In this document: in pieces, positions 31,901 to 42,112 of the stretch
Layout: every line of letters begins with the position of its first letter
Numbering within the stretch: the stretch's first letter is position 1
Assembly (NCBI GenBank): GCA_951394045.1
Contig: OX595985.1
Span: forward strand, 930,001 to 994,000
Direction of reading: 5' to 3'
Length of the DNA: 64,000 nt
Source: Nitzschia sp. DOCU1
Lineage: Eukaryota > Bacillariophyta > Bacillariophyceae > Bacillariales > Bacillariaceae
Translations under genes and position numbers: made by a program
Notes under the pieces: generated by a model
Seen by the model: the letters and a program-made list of their open reading frames with translations, nothing else
Told to the model about the DNA's origin: nothing
Databases searched by the model: none

Positions 31901-33110
31901 TCAGAATCCGTTCCATAACAACCCGCTCAAGCCAGGTATTCCGGTTAGAATTACCCGCGGCAGGATTCTGGAAGACGGGCTGGCCACCATGAACAATCTG
32001 GGACGGAATATGCGACAACGATTGTCAGTTCAATATTACAATGAAGCGGGGACACGGGAGAGTGGTATTGATGCGGGAGGTTTGTTCAAGGAATTTTGGA
32101 CAGATCTGTGCGCCATCGCCTTTGATCCCAACTATGCACTTTTCCGGGTGACAGAAGGTACGATGGAAAATGAGATGCTGCGTGCTCTCCGTATTCAATT
32201 ATTTGTTCTCACGTAGCGTTCTCGTTGTCCTGTAGAAAACTGCATGTATCCCAACCCATCTTCCGGGGCTGCTCATGGGTCGGATCATATTACTCTCTTT
32301 GAGTTCCTTGGTCGGATTCTTGGAAAGGCTCTTTACGAAGGTATTACTGTCCATCCCCAATTTGCCCATTTCTTTCTAAGTCATTTGCGAGGTGACTACA
32401 AGTATCTCAATATGCTTTCGGATCTGAGCACTATGGATTCACAACTCTACAACAATATCATGTTCCTCAAAACCTATGATGGTGATGCTGAAGACTTGTG
32501 TCTGTCGTTTACTGTGACTCTGGACGACTTTGGAGGCAACCGAGAAATTCCCCTCATCCCCAATGGTGCAAATATCGAAGTGACGAATGCCAACAAGCAG
32601 AGGTACATTCAATTGGTTGCCAAATACTACGTAGTGGATCGCATTCAAGATCAAGCCAAGGCTTTTACCAAGGGACTTCGTGAAGTTATTGACAAGACGT
32701 GGCTTCAAATCTTTAACGAGCCCGAGCTGCAAGTGTTGATCAGCGGAGCATCCGATGGCAAGATTGACGTGGAAGACATGCGATCCAATTGCCGTTACGC
32801 GGGCGGCTTTACCGGTATCGATCGCACAGTCAATCGCTTCTGGAATGTGGTGGCCTCCATGGATAGCAAGCAACAAGGTGATCTCTTGCGTTTTGTAACG
32901 AGTTGTGAAAGACCACCTCCTTTGGGCTTTGGGTCCTTGAATCCTCCCTTGACAATTCAACGAGTGGGAATTCTCAGGGATGGGGATCGTCTGCCGACAT
33001 CTTCCACTTGTTTCAACGTCCTCAAACTTCCCACGTACAGCAGCGAAAAGGTCATGAAGGAACGATTGCTGTATGCCATTCAATCCGGCGCCGGCTTTGA
33101 ATTGTCGTAG
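28980..33110 (+). CDS. HECT-type E3 ubiquitin ligase, UBE3B/UBE3C-like
   Basis: Exons 28980-32157 and 32236-33110 (78-nt intron, joined inside a Glu codon) give 1350 residues. I start at MFAEELGGNANRRKQEEARA because UBE3C-type proteins begin with a similar short Met-Phe, basic helix; an ATG at 28779 would add 67 residues. A single IQ motif (SAVKIQSFYRAHRSNV) lies near residue 115, then a long helical region, then a full HECT domain: NEAGTRESGIDAGGLFKEFW, ITLFEFLGRILGKALYEGIT, RFWNVVASM, and the catalytic Cys in PTSSTCFNVLKLP at about residue 1318. The C-terminus ends 32 residues later, as in the family. It would move ubiquitin from an E2 to substrates through the Cys thioester; substrates are unknown. 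IQ plus HECT points to UBE3B/C, which work on proteasome-bound or mitochondrial clients in animals. Confidence 0.9.
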
Positions 33111-33148
33111 TAGCGTAAAAAGTCATAATCCAAGATGGCTTGTCGTGC

Positions 33149-33959
33149 CTACAATTCTTCATTCTTTCCCCCAGCCGTCAATAATTGTTCTAGGATTGCT
33201 ATACGATCTGTTAGCCACTTGGACAAATCATACGTTAACGAGTCCGTATTTGTGTTGGCCACCATGGATCTCAGTCGAACCAATTCCGTTTCTTGCTCTC
33301 CTTGGCTTTTGGCAATCCACTTGAGGATATAAGCTCTAGCCTTTTCACTACACGTCGCTTGCGCATCTTGTACACGGCACGGCTGCACTAGCTCTCGATC
33401 TACAAATTTGCGCAAATCCTCAAAGCCTCGGCCTCCTTGATACAATTGCGCCGGTGGACGCTGTTGCCCATTGCGAGGAGGGGGTGGAAATATGAGAATT
33501 GTCGGGTAGGTACCACCTGTATGGTATCCACTGCACAAGGACTCTTCCATCTGACAATTGACATCAGCAATAAAAACCGAAGTTTCGTCTTGAAAGTGTT
33601 CTGCTAGTAAATCCCAGTCAGGTTTCATCCGTGTACAGCTGGACCGTTTACAAGAACAAATTAGTCGGTTGTCCTACAACAGCAGCTAGTAAGGATCGTC
33701 GTCGAGATGCCAAACTTACTGTCCACACCATGGCTGATAGAATTTGATCATGCCGCCACGTTCTGTGGGAGTAGATAGAATGAATAAAGTGACGTTCTTA
33801 GAGTACGATCCAGTTTGGCAGCATCCGCATGAGAATCACAGCACACTCTTACCCACCTGATGCCAACAGCTCATGGAGTCGGTCATGGTCCAATTCTTCC
33901 GTCGCGTCGCATGACCACCAAGAAATCAGCAGCCAAAGGGCGGTAACCACACGCATCAT
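33149..33959 (-). CDS. ER thioredoxin/PDI with ERp29-like helical tail
   Basis: Three exons: 33959-33857, 33762-33720 (43 nt) and 33638-33149; introns of 94 and 81 nt; all phases fit and give 211 residues. It starts with a signal peptide (MMRVVTALWLLISWWSCDA). The second splice runs through the active site, giving IKFYQPWCGHCTRMKPDW with CGHC at residues 47-50. The thioredoxin fold continues with FIADVNC, the cis-Pro in GTYPTILIF and a YQGGRGFEDLRKFV helix. The last 90 residues are helical (SEKARAYILKWIAKSQGEQE), like the D-domain of ERp29/plant PDI-D. It ends NEEL, a possible variant of the KDEL retrieval signal. The predicted role is disulfide exchange in the ER. Its 3' end is 38 bases from the HECT stop codon, convergent. 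Confidence 0.85.
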
Positions 33960-34425
33960 CAGCCCAGGTATGTGGTCTGCTAGTCGCTTAAAGTGAAAAG
34001 TTTGCTCCTACTTTTCTTGCTTTTGTGAGACATGTTGTTGCGTCATTGGCGGCAACAAAAACATCGAAAAGCCGAGATATGGCTCATCGTGGACGGACGG
34101 AGGGACGGACGTGGTGTTGTTTGACTGAGTGACTCAATGGAACAGAGATTCAAAGATGCGAGAGGCGCCTCGACTGCGCGCGCGCGCGAAGTGAGATCTA
34201 TGACTGACTCGACTAGCGTCTTGCATTCCCACCCACCCATTGATTTTCCGTCTTGCCCCCACACGTACAATGGACGGCAGGCATATTTGCGGAATGATCC
34301 ATCATCAATCGCGCTCTCTTCTCTGGCAGCTCACATCACATCCATTACATCCATCAATCCATCACCTCTCATTCTCGTCCTTTTGACAGAACCAAAAGGT
34401 ATTGTGTCCAACTCTACAGCAGCAA
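33960..34425. other. Divergent promoter between PDI and SDR genes
   Basis: About 465 bp. It contains an alternating CG run at 34178-34188 and several (A/C)ATCC words near 34330-34370. No gene is seen. Confidence 0.35.
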
Positions 34426-35586
34426 ATGAAGTCGCTGTCGAAATTGCTCTTGTTGTCCCTGGGGGGCTGGTGGTCAATGTTATGTGCAGTAGACGCTCTT
34501 GTGGCGGCCGCCGCAGAAACGACCACCCATCGTCGAATCTCCATTGTCACGGGAGCCAATGGGTACGTGGGTCGAGAAGTCGTTCACGCACTCTTGAAAG
34601 AAGACCCCTCGCAATCAACATCCAGCTGTGCCATCTATTGCTTGGTTCGACCTGCTCGTATGGAAGCCGAAGCCGAGTACTGGAAGTCTCATCAGTCCAG
34701 CAGCAGCAGCAGCAGCAGCAGCAGGGTTGTTCATGTACGTCCCTACGACATGAACGACGGCGGGGCGACTGTAGCAGAAGCATTAGATGCAGCAAAGATC
34801 GCAGAAAACAACGCACAATCCATTTGTGTCTACCACGTTGCCTCTGTCTTTGGGCCTTCTGATGATCCCGTTCAGACCGCTCACGACAATGTTCAAGGAA
34901 CCGAGGACTTGATAAACGCAATGGCAAAGGCGGGGAATTGTCGGCTGGTTTTGACATCGAGCATGGCAGCTGTCCGAGGAACAGGTCAGGACCCATTGAA
35001 TGGACAGTTTTATACACATAAAGACTGGAATTCCGTTTCGAAACTAAAGGCAGACAACTGGGGGAGCTGCTACCAGTGGAGCAAGGCGGAATCAGAACGA
35101 AGGGCTTGGGAACATTCAAAGTCGCTTGGCGTACCCATGACGAGTATTTGTCCTTCCTTTGTCTTTGGTCCGCCGTCAGATACTACTACATTGAGCAATT
35201 CATTCTCCATCACGCTGGTCGATCAATGGGTGCACGGCAAGTCACCTGTGCAAAGCCGACTATGTGTCGATATTCGAGATGTCGCTCAGGCTCACGTGGC
35301 GGCTGGGACACGAGACGCAGCCATTGGACGACGATTTCTCGTGACGACTGAAGCACGCATGTCTTCGGAGGATACTGCTGAGGTTTTAAAGAACGTATGT
35401 CGAGAGACGCAATTAGGAAATGCAAATGCCATTCACTTTGATTCCCAGTTCCAAGGAGGTGCCATTCCAATCGGGCAGAAAGAAGTGGAGTCAGTCGAGC
35501 GACTAGAGAAATATCTGGGATTGACGCTACGGTCGGTGGAAGAAACGTACGTCAAGCTCGGAAGTCTTGATTGTTATTGGAGATGA
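34426..35586 (+). CDS. Extended SDR / NAD-dependent epimerase-reductase with signal peptide
   Basis: Single exon. I start at MKSLSKLLLLSLGGWWSML (386 residues), which opens a signal peptide; upstream codons have no ATG. The Rossmann motif ISIVTGANGYVGREVVHALL sits near residue 38. The catalytic set is SSMAAV (Ser) and YQWSK (YxxxK), as in cinnamoyl-CoA reductase, dihydroflavonol reductase and 3-beta-HSD relatives. Further family blocks are NVQGTEDLINAM and SICPSFVFGPP. A run of nine serines at about residue 94 comes from a CAG repeat. The substrate cannot be assigned. Entry into the ER or plastid is predicted from the leader. Confidence 0.82.
   Translation: MKSLSKLLLLSLGGWWSMLCAVDALVAAAAETTTHRRISIVTGANGYVGREVVHALLKEDPSQSTSSCAIYCLVRPARMEAEAEYWKSHQSSSSSSSSSRVVHVRPYDMNDGGATVAEALDAAKIAENNAQSICVYHVASVFGPSDDPVQTAHDNVQGTEDLINAMAKAGNCRLVLTSSMAAVRGTGQDPLNGQFYTHKDWNSVSKLKADNWGSCYQWSKAESERRAWEHSKSLGVPMTSICPSFVFGPPSDTTTLSNSFSITLVDQWVHGKSPVQSRLCVDIRDVAQAHVAAGTRDAAIGRRFLVTTEARMSSEDTAEVLKNVCRETQLGNANAIHFDSQFQGGAIPIGQKEVESVERLEKYLGLTLRSVEETYVKLGSLDCYWR
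34698..34724 (+). repeat. (CAG)9 trinucleotide repeat, coding for Ser
   Basis: Nine CAG units inside the SDR gene are read in frame as AGC and give a polyserine loop between two Rossmann strands. The length may vary between strains (inference). Confidence 0.9.
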
Positions 35587-35770
35587 TACCTTCCGCGACC
35601 TCACCTATAAGCTTGTTTCGTTTATTCCCTTTGCAGGATATCCGACATGGGTCGCTCGTTACTACAAGCTGCCGCCAAGGAAGCCCGAAAGACAAAGCAA
35701 TAATAGAGCATTGTGCGGGGTTACTTTCGCTAGCAGCAGGCTATCATACTACGCTAATTCTTGTTAGAGG

Positions 35771-38167
35771 CTACCGCGTTCCTGTAGTGAACATGAGCTC
35801 ACGGAGGCACATCGTAGCATAGCATCCTTTGGGCAGTTGGAAGGACAAACGGATAGCATCGGACTCCACGAACTCTGAGGCGACTTCCAAAGGTCGTACA
35901 ATCAACTTGCGGTAGCTTCCCTTAGCTCTCGATTCCGTTGGGGCCGTCTTTTCAAACTTGACCAAATCCTCCTCAAGTAAGCTATTGTAAAGCTCGCCAA
36001 TGTCATTCTCGGGGTATTGCATGTTGTACCCGGGCAGCGGCAACACAACCTGCGAGAAAGGCACATCGCTTTCGTTCGATTCCACAACTTTAACCTCATC
36101 ACACCCGTCTTCTTGGTACAAGTCTCCCTTGACCGCAACTGTCCCGTGGCGTTGTATCCTCGCCGATGCAACTTGATTCCAGATGTACGACTGATATGCA
36201 TTGATCCAAAAGGTTCGCATGCTGTGGGAGAGACATCGCAAGGCATCAAGTGGACGATCCTTGCCATATCGGTGCAATCCTTTCAGTACCATGCGTTCTC
36301 GGGAAAGAATATTGTCGGCACCTTGAAATGCTTTGAGGGTGGCATCGGGGTCTCCGTTCGTTTCCTTCCAGACTTGTCGCACCTTCTTTGCCGCCTCGCT
36401 TTCTCGTGAGTCCTCACTCGTTCGGCCTGTCATCAACAATTCGATAGCTTGCATATAGTTTTGTTGTAGCATGGCGCGCCCAATATCAAAAGCGCGATAG
36501 CCAACATCCTCTACACTCCCGGCTGAGCCGACTCGCTGCTCTCCGAAAAAGTTGACAAAGCCATTTCGACGTAACCGCTCCACCATTTGCAAAACGTGGC
36601 CCTCGTCGCATGGGACCAACGATTCAGACGCAATGTCATAGGTCCAATTGACTTGGATACGCTTCAAACCCCTAATGACAAGAGTAAACTCATTTCCTTC
36701 CAAATCTCCATTGTTAAGCAACCAATTGACGCGATAAAAGTGCCCTAGCTCCATCCCTTGTTTCATCAATTGCTTGTTCGCACTCTGAATTCGCCCCACT
36801 TTCATGTTGCGAAATGTACAAAATTGAAACGTGACAGCTTGCAAATCCTTGATCCCTGCAAGACCAATATCAGACTGGCGACATTTGATAACATTTTCCA
36901 ACTTGTGAATTGCGGTAAGATGCTCTCGTTGTCGCTTCTTCAACACTACCAAAACATTGGGGTAAGGGTTGGGCGGTGCTCCGTCTTTGGACTTGTCATT
37001 GCGTTTCCTTTTCCGTCCAATGCTACTTTTGTGCCATGACACAACTACGGCACTGGTTTTAGTACCATCATCAAGTGCAAAGTCCGATATAGTACTGGTG
37101 TCGAATAGCTTGCAACGATCGGAGAGGGTGCGATGGAAATCCCGCCGTTGGTCCTTGGTGACACTTGGTCTCAGTTTGAGAATCACCTTCGCCGAGGAAT
37201 TTTCCAAAGCCCGTGTACCTTGCCCACCACCACTAACGCTTTCCACTCCCTGCTTTTGAAATTGGAGTAGCGATCGTATGTCACCCACTGGATCGAGAAG
37301 AAATGGGACGAGGGCGTCGTAGCTATCGTCGACGTGAACAGAGATCCAATGATCCGATCCTTCTTTGGTCGAGCTTCTGGAGCATAACAGCGGGTACTCG
37401 ACCTTTATGGCTCGATGGAAGGTCCCTCTTGTTTCGCGGGGAGACGTTGATGAAGAATCCCGATTGCCTTCCGCCTTGACGAATGGTGGTATCCAAACTG
37501 TCTCTATTAACGCCGCGGTTTGTGTTTCATTTCCAGACGAAATACTGGAGATTCTTGCCGATGCTGATGTATGCATGGTATCTAGCAAATCAATCAATAC
37601 ATCTGCAGCTTTTTCAGGATTCTCGGATGATTCAGAAACTTGGGAAAGGTAGGATCTGATGACAGAGGCTGAAGACGGCTCGTCAACCTTGATTGCATCT
37701 TCCTGCGCTGTGACGTCGTCAATTTCGGTCGTCTTTATCGCGCCGCCCCACTTGGTTGTTTCTCGTTCAGGAGCCGTTGGGAGCTCCAGGCGCTGGGTTG
37801 GCAAATGTTTGGGTGGTAAAATGTCGGCTATCCGTAATTTCTTGTGGTCGTCGTCGGACAGCCCGGGTATCCGACGATCGCGCTGAAAGATTTCGCGCAC
37901 ACAGAAATCTTCAGGAGTGCTTTTGATGGTGCCCACAATCTCCCAAGAGACAAACGATTCCTTTGGTAATGACGAGGTATTATTGAGGTAAACGGACGGG
38001 AGAGGATGAGGTGGAGCCTCCAAAAAGACATCTTCCATGCCAATGGTCGCGTAGTGTCGCGACAAAATCTTCGGTGTTGGATTCTCCGACACTTGATGTG
38101 ACGCCGCTGAATCCTCTTCGTGCTGACCACCGTTCGCAACTGTTTTATCCTTGCCCTGAGATTCCAT
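35771..38167 (-). CDS. PUS7: tRNA/mRNA pseudouridine synthase PUS7 (TruD family)
   Basis: Single exon of 798 residues with an ATG start. TruD-family blocks occur in order: TPEDFCVREIF near residue 85; the catalytic motif DIGLAGIKDLQAVTFQFC near residue 435, with the Asp of KD as the predicted catalytic residue; then NGFVNFFGEQRVGS near residue 535; then the late QSYIWNQVASARI block. PUS7 converts uridine to pseudouridine in tRNA position 13, U2 snRNA and mRNAs in other eukaryotes. Residues 150-290 form an acidic Ser/Thr-rich insert not needed by the fold. There is no organelle leader, so nucleus/cytosol is likely. It converges with the SDR gene. Confidence 0.92.
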   Translation of the reverse strand: MESQGKDKTVANGGQHEEDSAASHQVSENPTPKILSRHYATIGMEDVFLEAPPHPLPSVYLNNTSSLPKESFVSWEIVGTIKSTPEDFCVREIFQRDRRIPGLSDDDHKKLRIADILPPKHLPTQRLELPTAPERETTKWGGAIKTTEIDDVTAQEDAIKVDEPSSASVIRSYLSQVSESSENPEKAADVLIDLLDTMHTSASARISSISSGNETQTAALIETVWIPPFVKAEGNRDSSSTSPRETRGTFHRAIKVEYPLLCSRSSTKEGSDHWISVHVDDSYDALVPFLLDPVGDIRSLLQFQKQGVESVSGGGQGTRALENSSAKVILKLRPSVTKDQRRDFHRTLSDRCKLFDTSTISDFALDDGTKTSAVVVSWHKSSIGRKRKRNDKSKDGAPPNPYPNVLVVLKKRQREHLTAIHKLENVIKCRQSDIGLAGIKDLQAVTFQFCTFRNMKVGRIQSANKQLMKQGMELGHFYRVNWLLNNGDLEGNEFTLVIRGLKRIQVNWTYDIASESLVPCDEGHVLQMVERLRRNGFVNFFGEQRVGSAGSVEDVGYRAFDIGRAMLQQNYMQAIELLMTGRTSEDSRESEAAKKVRQVWKETNGDPDATLKAFQGADNILSRERMVLKGLHRYGKDRPLDALRCLSHSMRTFWINAYQSYIWNQVASARIQRHGTVAVKGDLYQEDGCDEVKVVESNESDVPFSQVVLPLPGYNMQYPENDIGELYNSLLEEDLVKFEKTAPTESRAKGSYRKLIVRPLEVASEFVESDAIRLSFQLPKGCYATMCLRELMFTTGTR

Positions 38168-38753
38168 CGTTGGCAGTCATAGACCAAAATCTGGTAACGC
38201 TGTATTCTTTCGCCTCCGACAAGCGTCAGTAGTAATGAAAGCAGGCAATGTGAAATAGTATCAAAGTGATGTGTACGAATGGCGTTGCTGAATATTCTCG
38301 TCTTGCCATATGTCCATCCATGATGTTTCACGCGGTCGATCCACACGACTGTCTCGAGAGTAATCGTCTTTGTCAAACTAGCTCAATCGAAGCGAAGCTT
38401 TACACTAGCAAGAGCCAACTACTAGTTGGAATTGTATGAATGAATCATCTAAAGACCCAAACAACGCTGCACATGTATCCCTCCAGCTACCGTACTCGTA
38501 AACTGTGTAACGAAATGACATTAAAGTCGTCTTTCATGGGGGACGTGGACCAACCTTGTTCCCTCCTGGGAGAATCACCATTCCCAGCAAAGCTATTCAG
38601 AGTTGCTTTCGGGAACTCGATCGATGCTCAGTATTAAGAATATGGTAGAATATCTCCAAGGGATTCAGAAAATTGCGGCGCCGTAGTGAGATCCCCCACC
38701 CACCATCGCCGATTATCGCCAACAATGGCAACATCGATGAAGCTTGGAAAGAA
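38168..38753. other. Upstream region of PUS7
   Basis: About 590 bp with no supported gene or repeat. Confidence 0.35.
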
Positions 38754-39023
38754 TTACGACCGCCGAGAATGCGGAAGTGGCTTTAGAAGCTTGGTGTATT
38801 TTCTGTTTGTCCTGTTGATATTCGACATATAGTCCCTCCCAGCCAGATTAGCACTGCCTTCGTCAGTGGAGTCACCCTTTTCGGCCTGACGTTGCTCTCG
38901 TTTGTAAATTAACTTGGCTGCCTCATGAATTCGTTCCATTGGCGTCGGGTGCTTGAAACTTCCATTGTGACTCGGTGCCTCGGAATTGGCAAGGCGTTTG
39001 TCGATACTATTTGCATATCTCAT
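38754..39023 (-). CDS. Small basic hypothetical protein
   Basis: An ATG frame of 89 residues in an otherwise empty stretch. It is hydrophilic and basic with a helical middle (MERIHEAAKLIYKREQRQAE) and ends in LPHSRRS. No known domain, membrane segment or signal is visible. The stretch just upstream is pyrimidine-rich. It may be a real small gene; the composition is protein-like, but length alone does not prove it. Confidence 0.4.
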   Translation of the reverse strand: MRYANSIDKRLANSEAPSHNGSFKHPTPMERIHEAAKLIYKREQRQAEKGDSTDEGSANLAGRDYMSNINRTNRKYTKLLKPLPHSRRS

Positions 39024-39052
39024 TGTCTTCTAAAGGTCGAAGCACGTTTCCT

Positions 39053-39086
39053 TCTTTCTTTCTTTCTTTTGAGTTGAGTTGAGTTG
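39053..39086 (+). repeat. Short (TTTC)n and (GAGTT)n microsatellites
   Basis: Adjacent TTTC repeats and three GAGTT units lie upstream of the small hypothetical gene. Nothing else is seen between 39024 and 39370. Confidence 0.7.
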
Positions 39087-39370
39087 ATGCTCATGCGTTG
39101 GGTTCAAACACACTCGTCGGGATGGAAGAATAGAATCTCCTTCGGAAACTAGCGAATTTCGGTCGAATCCCGCTACATTCTTCACGACTGAAATACGACT
39201 AGCGCGAGTGGATATGGCAGGGCCACCATAGACACAACACTTTCTGGGCGTACAATAGTACACGTAATAAACTACTGTATGCTATACATGAACGGGCCAC
39301 GGAGAGCTCAAGATGACTCGAAGCTCGACTACTCTATCCCAACATCGGACTTCTAGAATAACACAGAACT

Positions 39371-40375
39371 CTATTGGGCTAAACGAGAAAGCAACGATCC
39401 AAGCAAGTTTGAGTTCACGCACCACTCTTGGCTGGGGGGGTTGTCTGATTTGATTGCCTCTGCGGTGCCAGTAGATTTCACCTGAATAATCCCACTTTTT
39501 GTCCAGTCTAAGGAAAGGATACACTGGACACAAAACGCCGCTAGATCTTCGCGGTATATGGCATTGCCTTCCGCACTTGGCGGCCCGAGATTTCCAGGTT
39601 GAATAACCGCCACGTCTAGAGATCCTTGTACTCCTTTGGCATACGTATAGTCACGGAAATTTTCAAGTGGACCAACAGGTTGCACATACAGGTAGGGGAT
39701 TCCGCATTTTTCGAGAAGCTCGACACACTTGTTGCCGTCCGACGTTCTTGGCGCATCGAATTGAGCGTCTGTCTCAATGACAACCACACGCTTGACTCCT
39801 TCTTTACTGCACGCTTCCAGTGTCCTCTGAAGCAATGCAAATGAGTAGTTAGGATCATCAAGGCCTTGAAACGTGGACGACCTTGGCCTGTCCATGTAAA
39901 ACTCAAATGTTTTGTCGTTGGGGGTTTGCTCGTAGGAACCACCAGTCACTGGGCGCGTTTCAAGGGTATAGCGCGTAGCCATGACTGCTACGTCGAATCC
40001 TTTCACTCGAGACTGGATGGAAGCAACCGAAGTCATGTTCGTCAGCTTGACGAATGACTCGTCCGCTTGTGCGAGAATAAAGTTTTTCCCCAACACGGCG
40101 TTCAAACTTGCCGAACCCACTGCAGTGGCTGAGATCGAACGAGGGGCTCCAATCCCAGCAATACCGGTCCCGTACAAACTTCCAGCGCGTTGGAGAAATC
40201 CATAAATGCAGGCACCGAGATAGCCCCCACCTCCAAATACCGCCACCTTTTTCTTCTCATACGGTTTGGCTGCCGATCCCTTGACTATGGTCGGACTTGT
40301 GACGGAATAGCATGAACATGATTGCAGAGCGATGACCCCACAGAGTATGGCGAGATAGGAGTTTAATAGCCTCAT
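39371..40375 (-). CDS. Atypical SDR / NmrA-like NAD(P)-binding protein with signal peptide
   Basis: Single exon of 334 residues with an ATG start. A hydrophobic leader (MRLLNSYLAILCGVIALQSC) precedes the Rossmann fold KVAVFGGGGYLGACIYGFLQ, whose glycine pattern fits atypical SDRs. Later blocks are GFDVAVMATRY, EGVKRVVVIETDAQFD, CGIPYLYVQPVGPLENFRDY and LDVAVIQPGNLGPP, like NmrA/divinyl-reductase-type sugar- or redox-sensor proteins. No YxxxK motif is seen, so it may bind NAD(P) without the classic catalytic step. The leader suggests ER or plastid; there is no Phe at +1. Confidence 0.75.
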   Translation of the reverse strand: MRLLNSYLAILCGVIALQSCSCYSVTSPTIVKGSAAKPYEKKKVAVFGGGGYLGACIYGFLQRAGSLYGTGIAGIGAPRSISATAVGSASLNAVLGKNFILAQADESFVKLTNMTSVASIQSRVKGFDVAVMATRYTLETRPVTGGSYEQTPNDKTFEFYMDRPRSSTFQGLDDPNYSFALLQRTLEACSKEGVKRVVVIETDAQFDAPRTSDGNKCVELLEKCGIPYLYVQPVGPLENFRDYTYAKGVQGSLDVAVIQPGNLGPPSAEGNAIYREDLAAFCVQCILSLDWTKSGIIQVKSTGTAEAIKSDNPPSQEWCVNSNLLGSLLSRLAQ

Positions 40376-41044
40376 GTTCTTAGTACGTTTGAGTTAATGG
40401 GTCGAGGGAGCAGCGTCGTCGGCATTACGGCAGTCCATTCCCATGGTCAAACAAGATCTTGTTGGTTGGTGGGAAAGCCGAGTTCTGGTACTTCAAGATC
40501 GCGCTTTTCTCAAAACAGAAGCACGGGCGCCTACTTCCAATCGAACTCGAACTATTCGATCAAACTATGTATGCCTTCTAGCCGTCGTTATCACCGGTAG
40601 TTAGACTTTGGGCTCCTCTTGATTCGTAACTACTAGAGACTCTACTGCTACAGAACTGGAAAACAGACCCTCCAAATTTTAGTACTACCTCTAGCTAGTA
40701 GAGAAGCCTGCCGATGAATATCCATTTGGGATTCCAATCAACCTCCACTTTCTTCTGCAAAGTCTAGATTGTACAGACAGGGTGGAAAACATTAGATCGA
40801 TATGTAAATTCCGGAAGGCTGAAGGAGGGACGATTATAGAAGTATTATCCGAGAGTCTTGCAGACTGCGCAGCTCGGTCCCTTTCGAAGGTTGCTTGTGT
40901 TTGGTTCCCCGGGAAGAGCCATGCATCCTATTGGAGTTGCCCTGGACCGTTCCAATCTATCATTCGCTATTTGCAACAGGAACTATTGACTTGAAATCAG
41001 TTTTATTATATCGTGCACATAGCCACCGATAGATTTATCGGGGT
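40376..41044. other. Gap between atypical SDR and NDUFA13
   Basis: About 670 bp with no gene. Short open frames here show no domain or good context. Confidence 0.35.
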
Positions 41045-41551
41045 TTACTTCTTTTGGTTGCTCTTGCTCGAGTCCATTACATGAGCCGGCGTCCACCTGG
41101 AGGGATTGTAGTACTGAGAAACGCCAGTGGTCCATCCTGGAACTCCGGACATGATATTTTGTTCTTGTTCCTTCAATTTTGCCTCTCTCATGAGATATTC
41201 TCGATCCGTTTCATTTTGCAGCAACGGTGCCAACGCATAGCGCTCTTGGCGTTCATAGAGGCGCTGCTCGCTTCGCTTGCGGTTGCCATAGCCGACTCGA
41301 GAAAAGCCCCAAAAAATAGCGACCGATGCACCCAGGAACAATTGCCATCCTTTTGGACCACGAGCTCCTTTCGATAAGCTAAGAGGGGTCTGTTAATAAA
41401 TGGTTCACGAACACGGAAAGCAGGTTAGATTCCGATGCCGACGATGATGATGTCATCCAGCACAAACGAAAAAATGGCCTACCTTCAGAAAACCGCCCGC
41501 TGGACCGGTATCTTGCTTTGGAATGAAATGAGGATCTGGTCGTAAGCTCAT
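41045..41551 (-). CDS. NDUFA13: Complex I subunit NDUFA13 / GRIM-19
   Basis: Exons 41551-41483 and 41389-41045 (93-nt GTAGGC...ACAG intron, phase 0) give 137 residues. The start MSLRPDPHFIPKQDTGPAGG has the Pro/Gly-rich opening of GRIM-19. One membrane helix follows (WQLFLGASVAIFWGFSRVG), then the hallmark ERYALAPLLQNETDREYL and the late GVPGWTTGVSQYYNPSRW block. It is a supernumerary subunit of mitochondrial NADH:ubiquinone oxidoreductase. The length matches the family. Confidence 0.93.
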
Positions 41552-42112
41552 TGTCTCAATTTACAATAATATGGGTAGTAAACGAGCAGTTGCATTCCAG
41601 GTATCGCGTAGGAGGGTGCACCATGGTGAAACCCCGCTGTTGTTGGGCGATCAGCGCGGCTCGCCGCCGAACGCACGAGGTGCTAGAAGCAGTCATGAAT
41701 GAGCATAAGTATGTACCTAGCATATCATGTCTAGTATCTGATACGAATTTAAGTGTAACGTGCCCACATCGTGTGGGAAGCGCGCCAGGCCTTCCAAGAC
41801 CCAAGCTCGCCCTCCAATGCACGCTTTCTGGTTTCCTGCGAATAGAATTTGACCTGCCAAGATCTTTCAACTCTACGCAAGCAAGGCGGAGGGAGAGTGA
41901 TGTTGTTCCATCAATTCCGGTCGGCACGAGGTGGTGTCGACTTTGCAATCAACACAGTGACGAAAAAAGGATTGACTACAGCGCTCGTTTTCTTTCGGCC
42001 TAAGCTCCAAACAGTGGAAGAAGTGCGGTGGAAGCATTGTTGTTGTGAAGCAAGCTGTCTCCGTCTCACTCCAAATCCCGAATACGTCATTCGTCTGCCG
42101 CCACCAAGTGCA
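41552..42112. other. Divergent promoter between NDUFA13 and F-box gene
   Basis: About 560 bp. The F-box gene frame stays open upward to an ATG at 41900, so its protein could be longer than annotated. Nothing else is seen. Confidence 0.35.

Noticed and set aside
34137..34862. 241-codon plus frame overlapping the SDR gene
   Set aside because: Out of frame with the clear SDR; Arg/Ser-rich shadow of the CAG repeat region.
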